Assembly (NCBI GenBank): GCA_041494805.1
Contig: JBGQBN010000034.1
Coordinates: 1 to 46,231, forward strand
Direction of reading: 5' to 3'
From: JBGQBN01 sp041494805
GTDB lineage: Bacteria; Acidobacteriota; Terriglobia; Terriglobales; Acidobacteriaceae
Length of the DNA stretch: 46,231 bases
The position numbers and the translations under genes were made by a program. Under the pieces are notes generated by a model. The model was not told the DNA's origin. It saw nothing but the letters and a program-made list of their open reading frames with translations, and made no database searches. Positions 41,305 to 46,231 of the stretch are shown one piece after another; the stretch's first letter is position 1, and each line of letters starts with the position of its first letter.

Positions 41305-43131
41305 ATGAGTCGTCTCGCGCGGTTGCTGACTGTCCTAGTTTGCCTCGACTTTGCTCTTCCGGCTTTCTCCGGTGAGCCGCAATGGGTGGAGATCCACTCC
41401 CCGCACTTTTCTGTCGTTACTGATGCTGGCGAGAGACGTGGCCGCGAAGTCGCGGTACGCTTCGAACAAATGCGCGCCGTCTTTGGCCTGTTGCTGGTGA
41501 AAGCGAAGGTAAACACTCCTGTCCCGCTGCAAATCATCGCCTTCCGCAACAGCAAAGAACTGCGCCAGTTCGCGCCAGTCTGGCAGGGCAAGTCGACGGA
41601 AGTGGCGGGTCTGTTCCAAGGCGGTTCCGACCGCTGTTTCATCATGCTCGATATGTCGGTAGAGGATCCTTGGCAAGTGGTCTTCCATGAGTACGCCCAC
41701 CAACTGATGAACGGGACGATGGCAGTGTCGCTGGACCCGTGGTTCGAGGAAGGCTTTGCCGAATACTTCCGCAGCATCGTGGTAAACGGAGTGGGAGCTG
41801 AGGTAGGCAGAATCCCGAATGACGAATATTACGTGCTCGAACACAACGGGTGGATAAAGATTGCGGATCTGCTCCGAGTGCGGCAGTATTCGAAAACCTA
41901 CAACGAACAGGGTGACCACCGGACGGTTTTTTACGCTGAATCGGGAATGCTCGTTCACTACCTTTACGACAATTCCTTGATTCTGAAAGTCGGCGACTAT
42001 TTCGACTCGCTGCGGAGCAAACATGTCTCCGTGGAAGACGCGATCCAACAGGCCTTCGGCATGAGCGCGGCCCAGTTCGACAAGACGGTGCACAACTACG
42101 AGAGCAGCGGACACTTCAAGTATTACAAATTGGCGGCCCCTGCCGGAATCGATGGCAAGGTATACACGAGCGCGCCACTGGGCAGGATCGATGCGCAGGC
42201 CATACTGGCCGATGTTCATCTGCACTCGCCGGACTATTTAGAAACGGCCGGGAAAGAGTTTGAGGCTGTACTCAAAATCGATCCCAACAACGCAGCGGCA
42301 TTGCGAGGCCTGGGTTACTCATATCTGATGAAGCGAGATTATGAGAAGGCCGGCGAATACTTCCACAAGTCTGCGAAGCTCAACTCCAACGACCCAAGGG
42401 TTCTCTACTACTCTGCGCTGCTGTCGCAAAGAGAGGCCTCGGCTGCTCTTGGCAACAACACCGAGCGACTGGAGTCTATGCAGAGCGACCTGGAGAAATC
42501 GATCAAGCTCGATCCCGATTTTGCTGATGCCTACGGCATGCTGGCATTCACCTATACGGCGCAGGGGAAGCGTGACGAGGCAATTGCTGTCTGGCGGAAA
42601 GCGATCGAGTTAAACCCCCGCAACGACCAGTACCGGTTCAACCTGGCACACCTGTACCTGGAGCACCAGCAATTTGACGAGGCGACGTCAATCCTGAGTA
42701 CGCTACAAACCAGCGGTGATCCACAAATCGCAGCACGTTCGGCTGAAGAACTGGCACAGTTACAGAGTTACAGAGAACAGGTACGATCTGCGGCTCAAAC
42801 TTTGACGCACAGTATGAAAAGCGATTCACCAATTACTCCCACCCCATCTCCGGCATCGAAGCCTGACGCTGGGAGTCCACCGGCGGTGGTGGTCGCCGCG
42901 AAATACCTCCACGGCAAACTGCTTTCGGTCGATTGCTCAAGTCCTCCAGCAGCGACACTGACGATTCTCGCGGGTCCCACGACCTGGCAGATGCATGTCG
43001 CTAATAGCAGCAAGGCCATTGTCATCGGCGCGGATCAGATCTCCTGCGATTGGAAGAACCAGAAAGTGGCGGTGAACTACCGCGAAACCGGGGCTGGGCA
43101 AGGCGATATCATTTCTCTGGAAGTTCAGTGA
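41305..43131 (+). CDS. Exported zinc-peptidase/TPR protein
   Basis: A 608-residue protein with a signal peptide (LLTVLVCLDFALPAFSG). A gluzincin-like metalloprotease part carries HEYAH (His128, Glu129, His132), and the third ligand is probably Glu149 in WFEEGFAEY. It is followed by TPR repeats at about 280-470 (AGKEFEAVLKIDPNNAAALR, KAGEYFHKSAKLNSNDPRVL, AIAVWRKAIELNPRNDQYRF), a Pro/Ser-rich hinge, and a C-terminal domain of unknown fold (GKLLSVDCSSPPAATLTILA). The overlap with the next gene (GTGA at 43128-43131) shows coupling. Likely cell-envelope protein turnover or assembly; this is inference. Confidence 0.85.
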   Translation: MSRLARLLTVLVCLDFALPAFSGEPQWVEIHSPHFSVVTDAGERRGREVAVRFEQMRAVFGLLLVKAKVNTPVPLQIIAFRNSKELRQFAPVWQGKSTEVAGLFQGGSDRCFIMLDMSVEDPWQVVFHEYAHQLMNGTMAVSLDPWFEEGFAEYFRSIVVNGVGAEVGRIPNDEYYVLEHNGWIKIADLLRVRQYSKTYNEQGDHRTVFYAESGMLVHYLYDNSLILKVGDYFDSLRSKHVSVEDAIQQAFGMSAAQFDKTVHNYESSGHFKYYKLAAPAGIDGKVYTSAPLGRIDAQAILADVHLHSPDYLETAGKEFEAVLKIDPNNAAALRGLGYSYLMKRDYEKAGEYFHKSAKLNSNDPRVLYYSALLSQREASAALGNNTERLESMQSDLEKSIKLDPDFADAYGMLAFTYTAQGKRDEAIAVWRKAIELNPRNDQYRFNLAHLYLEHQQFDEATSILSTLQTSGDPQIAARSAEELAQLQSYREQVRSAAQTLTHSMKSDSPITPTPSPASKPDAGSPPAVVVAAKYLHGKLLSVDCSSPPAATLTILAGPTTWQMHVANSSKAIVIGADQISCDWKNQKVAVNYRETGAGQGDIISLEVQ

Positions 43132-44456
43132 CACATGTCAGGAGGTGGATCCTGCGCTGGAACCTCGGCTGGGCGGCGGCATTCTGTCTGATGTTGGCCC
43201 CACTATACGCACAGGAGGCTTGGGAACGTGACCACGAGGCCGGAGCGAAGGCAGCCAAGGCGGCTCATTATGCCGAAGCTGAGAAGTTGCTCTTGCGCTC
43301 TGTCGACGAAGCCCGCAAGCCCGGTTCTATTGGACTCTTGCTGGCGCGCAGCTTGCTCGATCTAGGCGAAGTCTACCGTAGTGAAGGTAAATATGCGCCA
43401 GCTCAATCTTGCTACGACGAGGCGTTGCAAATCTACACCAAGCAGGACGGAGCGGATTCTCCACAAGTCGCGGAGGTACTCAACGGGCAAGCGGAACTCT
43501 ACAAAACGATGAATGACTATGGTCAAGCTGAGCCGCTCTTGCTCAAGGCCCTTGACATCCGTCAAAAGAAACTGCCTCAACCGGACTTGCAGACTGCGCA
43601 GACGCAGAATGATCTCGGTGAGCTCTATACCGCCACCGGAACCTACGACAAGGCTGCTCTCCTGCTGCAGACCGCCCTGGAGACCAGGAAGCACCTGCTC
43701 GGCGCGGATCATGAGGATGTCGCTCAGACGCTAGAGGCACTAGGGAATCTCGACAAGAAAACCGGAAGGGATGCCGAGGCAGAAAACCAGTTTCGTCTCG
43801 CCGTCAGCATTTACGGCAAGACCGTCGGCGGGGAACACCCAGACTATGCCAACGCATTAGAGGGTCTGGCGCTGTTCTACTCCGCTCGTGAGCAGTACGA
43901 TCTGGCCGAACCGCTGTTGGCGCGAGTCCTGGAGATTCGGGAAAAGGTCTTCGGGCCGGATCATCACGACGTAGGCGTAAGCCTGGATGTTCTCGGACTG
44001 ATCAAGTTGCAGCGGCATCAGTGCGCAGAAGCAGCGCCTCTCTATGTGCGGGCGTTGACTATCTGGGGGAATATCTACGGTCAGGAGAACCCTTGGCTCT
44101 CGGCCGACCTCAGCAATCTCGCGAGCTGCTACGAGAGCCTGAAAGATTTTAGCGACGCCGAAATTGCTTTGCGACGCGCGGTTCACAACGACGAAAAGGG
44201 TCTGCCGTCCGACAGTACCGACCTGGCTTCCGACTTGCACAATCTGGGATTCTTGTACTTCATCACGGGACACTATCAGGAGGCAGCGCCGCTTCTCCTG
44301 CGGGCCTTAGACATACGGACGAAGGCTCTGGGTCTGAACGACCGGGACACGGTGCAAACCGTGGACACATACGCTCGCGTACTTCGTTTCCTGCATCGAG
44401 ATGCTGAGGCCCAGGAACTGGAATCGAAGGTGAAGCCTAGCCATAAGACCCAGTGA
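43128..44456 (+). CDS. Exported TPR-repeat protein
   Basis: A 442-residue protein built almost entirely of TPR/Kinesin-light-chain-like repeats (for example SLLDLGEVYRSEGKYAPAQS, LDIRQKKL, TQNDLGELYTATGTYDKAAL, LEALGNLDKKTGRDAEAENQ). A signal peptide is present (WAAAFCLMLAPLYAQEA). The GTG at 43128 overlaps the stop of the zinc-peptidase gene, with GGAAG upstream, so I chose it over the longer frame from 43050. It probably acts as a binding scaffold alongside its coupled partner. Confidence 0.88.
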   Translation: MTHVRRWILRWNLGWAAAFCLMLAPLYAQEAWERDHEAGAKAAKAAHYAEAEKLLLRSVDEARKPGSIGLLLARSLLDLGEVYRSEGKYAPAQSCYDEALQIYTKQDGADSPQVAEVLNGQAELYKTMNDYGQAEPLLLKALDIRQKKLPQPDLQTAQTQNDLGELYTATGTYDKAALLLQTALETRKHLLGADHEDVAQTLEALGNLDKKTGRDAEAENQFRLAVSIYGKTVGGEHPDYANALEGLALFYSAREQYDLAEPLLARVLEIREKVFGPDHHDVGVSLDVLGLIKLQRHQCAEAAPLYVRALTIWGNIYGQENPWLSADLSNLASCYESLKDFSDAEIALRRAVHNDEKGLPSDSTDLASDLHNLGFLYFITGHYQEAAPLLLRALDIRTKALGLNDRDTVQTVDTYARVLRFLHRDAEAQELESKVKPSHKTQ

Positions 44457-44500
44457 CACTCTAGTTGGTAGCCGTAGCAACTAGACTGCGCACCGAAGGC

Positions 44501-44654
44501 GGGTGGCCCAGGTTTCCTCGGCCCAAGCACACTTCGGGGTGCCCCATGCTTCGCGCACTTTGCGAAGCGTGGGATTCCACGGTTCCTTCCCTCTTGGGAT
44601 TTGGCCGGATGCCGGATGCCCCAACCAGGAGCAGCCTGGCCAGTTTCCGAGTTG
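44501..44654. repeat. 154-bp dispersed element, copy B
   Basis: Direct copy of the element at 40927-41081, with scattered changes mainly in the first 30 and last 40 bp (for example GGGTACCCCCAACAAAGAGC in A, GGATGCCCCAACCAGGAGC in B). The two flank the peptidase/TPR operon. Confidence 0.85.
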
Positions 44655-44793
44655 CCGACTACCCAGGATTTGGCCGTTCGCCGGGCGGGCAGGCCCGAAC
44701 TCCCGATTAAGTGAAATGCTGTTTGCGCCAACGGGCCACGAGAGCCCTTTGTCCTTATGCGGATGGCGGCGGGCAAGGAAAATAAGAAACAGC

Positions 44794-44826
44794 TTGACAT
44801 GTGAAGTTGTGTTATAGTTAGATATA
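44794..44826 (+). promoter_or_regulatory. Promoter-like region with a TATA-N6-TATA palindrome
   Basis: TTGACA (44794-44799) is a perfect -35. The best -10 candidates are TTAGAT or TAGATA at 18-19 bp spacing. TATAGTTAGATATA (44813-44826) has inverted ends and could be an operator for the GntR repressor encoded downstream; this is speculative. Confidence 0.35.
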
Positions 44827-44898
44827 GCAGCATATGACGTGCAGCGGTCCAATTACAGCTGATCGCTCGCAACTGAATACGCAGGAGAATGAAAAACC

Positions 44899-45417
44899 AT
44901 GAAATCCCTTCGTTTTATGCTGTCCGTTGTTCTGATGTCGCTTTCCACCGTGGCTTTCGCGCAGTCCGACGCGCAACAGTCCTTCGACAAACTGAAAACT
45001 CTTGCGGGTTCCTGGGAAGGCCACGTGACAACCCTCCCGCAGCAAGCCGAGATCGAAGGCAAGCTCATGCAGGTCTCGCTTCGCGTGACTTCCATGGGCA
45101 ACGCGCTCGTGCATGAGATGACCGGAACTGGAAGACCCGACGATCCGATCACCATGCTTTATATGGACGGGGACCGCTTGCTGCTGACCCATTATTGTGA
45201 TGCAGGGAATCGGCCCCGTATGGCGGGCAAGATGACGCCGGACGGAAAAACGGTGGACTTCGATTTTCTCGACGTCGCCGGTAGCACGCAGTACGGACAC
45301 ATGCACCATGCAGTCTTTACCGTGATCGACGCGAACCATCACACCGAGGACTGGACTTACATGATGCCTGGGGACAAGCCGGTCCACGCGCACTTCGACC
45401 TGCAGCGGACAAAGTGA
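44899..45417 (+). CDS. Exported DUF1579-like protein of a GntR/ABC operon
   Basis: A 172-residue exported protein with a signal peptide (LRFMLSVVLMSLSTVAFAQ). It then has a beta-rich domain: FDKLKTLAGSWEGHVTTLP, VSLRVTSMGNALVHEMTGTG, TMLYMDGDRLLLTHYCDAGN, RPRMAGKMTPDGKTVDFDFL, and HMHHAVFTVIDANHHTEDW. It is similar by eye to DUF1579/lipocalin-like exported proteins, and not assigned further. The ribosome site AGGAGAA precedes the ATG. It heads an operon with a GntR regulator 37 bp later and an ABC ATPase. Confidence 0.8.
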   Translation: MKSLRFMLSVVLMSLSTVAFAQSDAQQSFDKLKTLAGSWEGHVTTLPQQAEIEGKLMQVSLRVTSMGNALVHEMTGTGRPDDPITMLYMDGDRLLLTHYCDAGNRPRMAGKMTPDGKTVDFDFLDVAGSTQYGHMHHAVFTVIDANHHTEDWTYMMPGDKPVHAHFDLQRTK

Positions 45418-45454
45418 CGGAGCGCATCTCCGGTAAGGCTATCTGGAAAACCTG

Positions 45455-45874
45455 ATGGACCGTGAGTGGAACGACAGTCAGCCGATTTACCGCCAGCTTC
45501 GCGACCGTGTCGTCGCCATGATACTCGACGGCGTGCTCAAAGAAGGCGACCCGCTACCGTCCGTGCGCAATGTCGCGGCCGAATATCGGGTCAATCACCT
45601 CACGGTTCTGAAGGGCTATCAACAACTGGTGGACGAGCAACTGGTCGAAAGTAAGCGAGGTCGCGGCATGTTCATCAATGCGGGCGCGCGCAATCTGCTG
45701 CTGCGGGGCGAACGCCAGAAGTTTCTTGCGGAAGAATGGCCCAGGGTCTATGCAACCATTCAGCGGCTCGGACTGAAGGCGCAAGAACTGCTGGACGCCG
45801 CAACCCGCCGGTCGTCTTCGGATGCCGCACAGTCGAAAACCGCCGAGTCGAATCCCCCCGAGGAGGAGCGCTGA
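45455..45874 (+). CDS. YtrA-subfamily GntR transcriptional regulator
   Basis: A 139-residue regulator. The winged helix is at about 5-75 (PIYRQLRDRVVAMILDGVLK, EGDPLPSVRNVAAEYRVNHL, GYQQLVDEQLVESKRGRGMF). The C-terminus is a short helical part with no ligand domain, which is the YtrA type. These regulators repress adjacent ABC transporter operons and are usually released by cell-envelope stress. It lies 4 bp before the ABC ATPase gene, so self-regulation of the operon is expected from the family. Confidence 0.93.
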   Translation: MDREWNDSQPIYRQLRDRVVAMILDGVLKEGDPLPSVRNVAAEYRVNHLTVLKGYQQLVDEQLVESKRGRGMFINAGARNLLLRGERQKFLAEEWPRVYATIQRLGLKAQELLDAATRRSSSDAAQSKTAESNPPEEER

Positions 45875-45878
45875 AGCC

Positions 45879-46231
45879 ATGGCATGCATAGAAGCACGCG
45901 GTCTCCGCAAGGCCTTCGGCGCAACCATTGCGCTGGACGGCATCAATTTGCGTGTTGAAGAGGGTCGCATCCTCGGACTCATCGGTCCCAACGGCGCAGG
46001 CAAGACCACTGCGCTCAACGCGATTCTTGGCTTAACCCCATATCAGGGAGAGCTGAAGGTGCTCGGACGCGACCCCTGGAGCGAGCGCGATCAGCTCATG
46101 CGCGATGTCTGCTTCATTGCCGATGTCGCGGTGCTGCCGCGCTGGATGCGGGTTTCGCAGGCGCTCGACTACGTGGCCGGCGTGCATCCGCGATTCGACC
46201 GCGCGAAGGCGGAAGGTTTTCTTGCGAAGAC
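45879..46231 (+). CDS. ABC transporter ATP-binding protein, partial
   Basis: Only the first ~117 codons are present; the gene runs off the right edge. It starts ATG GCA TGC with GGAGGAGCG upstream. The visible part reads CIEARGLRKAFGATIALDGI then the Walker A GLIGPNGAGKTTALNAIL. It is the ATPase that usually follows a YtrA regulator, in an envelope- or antibiotic-related exporter. The Walker B, signature and permease are outside the window. Confidence 0.93.
   Translation, partial: MACIEARGLRKAFGATIALDGINLRVEEGRILGLIGPNGAGKTTALNAILGLTPYQGELKVLGRDPWSERDQLMRDVCFIADVAVLPRWMRVSQALDYVAGVHPRFDRAKAEGFLAK

Larger units (their letters stand above)
44457..44898. other. 442-bp intergenic region
   Basis: No gene is seen. 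It contains copy B of the dispersed element (44501-44654) and the promoter-like TTGACA at 44794 ahead of the DUF1579-like gene. Confidence 0.55.

Overview
The window looks like a chromosomal segment of an Acidobacteriota genome, probably of the Koribacter/Terriglobia type. This is inferred from gene content: a DUF5916 protein, a Ser/Thr kinase with a beta-propeller, HAF-repeat and FecR/DUF6600 surface proteins, a YtrA-type GntR/ABC operon, and extragenic palindromes of the 'CGTATCAGGGCACG' kind. The assignment was not tested by any search. Both strands are densely coded, and no phage, CRISPR array or complete insertion sequence is visible.

Region 1 (1-11182, nearly all minus strand) is metal handling and envelope. 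A Cus/Czc-type tripartite copper or heavy-metal efflux operon comes first: TolC-like outer channel, CusB-like adaptor with an N-terminal metal-binding domain, a small NosL-like Cys-rich membrane protein, and CusA, which runs off the left edge. A small Cys/His-rich exported protein lies upstream. Next come a DUF5916/CBM9-like outer-membrane protein, a GTGA-coupled pair of ChrB-domain chromate-resistance protein and MFS transporter, a double-DUF1259 protein and a LamG-like lipoprotein.

Region 2 (11183-18895) is mixed. It holds a zinc-ribbon/Sel1 membrane protein, a membrane protein with a degenerate protease-like motif, a FliB-like Cys-rich protein, an ECF sigma factor translationally coupled to an RskA-type anti-sigma factor, acetyl-CoA synthetase, and a DCC-family thiol oxidoreductase.

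Region 3 (18896-27924) is central carbon metabolism and signalling. Pyruvate:ferredoxin oxidoreductase (NifJ) is followed by a dihydroorotate-dehydrogenase-like protein. Next are a frameshifted IS5-family transposase remnant, a membrane Ser/Thr kinase with a beta-propeller, an orphan tail of a second, TPR-type kinase, and a GNAT-like protein.

Region 4 (27925-35515) holds exported and redox proteins: a copper-radical (galactose/glyoxal) oxidase, a Tat-exported PLP aminotransferase, a di-haem cytochrome c peroxidase, an RNase H-like protein and a HAF-repeat protein. An 834-bp intergenic stretch here contains a candidate structured RNA.

Region 5 (35516-46231) holds tRNA-Gln(CUG), an isochorismatase-family hydrolase, a FecR/DUF6600 protein, a P-loop kinase with an Arg/Gly-rich linker, a PPOX-fold protein, a zinc-peptidase/TPR gene coupled to a second TPR gene, and a GntR/ABC operon that runs off the right edge. 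Several repeat families occupy its intergenic DNA.

Three observations cut across regions. TGTGA-N6-TCACA-like palindromes (CRP/FNR style) sit upstream of several redox or exported-protein genes. Small 12-14 bp tandem duplications recur in intergenic DNA. Two copies of a ~154-bp element and one array of 19-20 bp units are present. I did not find a clearly new multi-gene defence or biosynthetic system. The strongest candidates for something undescribed are the structured RNA near 33004-33107, the Tat-exported aminotransferase beside the copper-radical oxidase, and the kinase-tail remnant.
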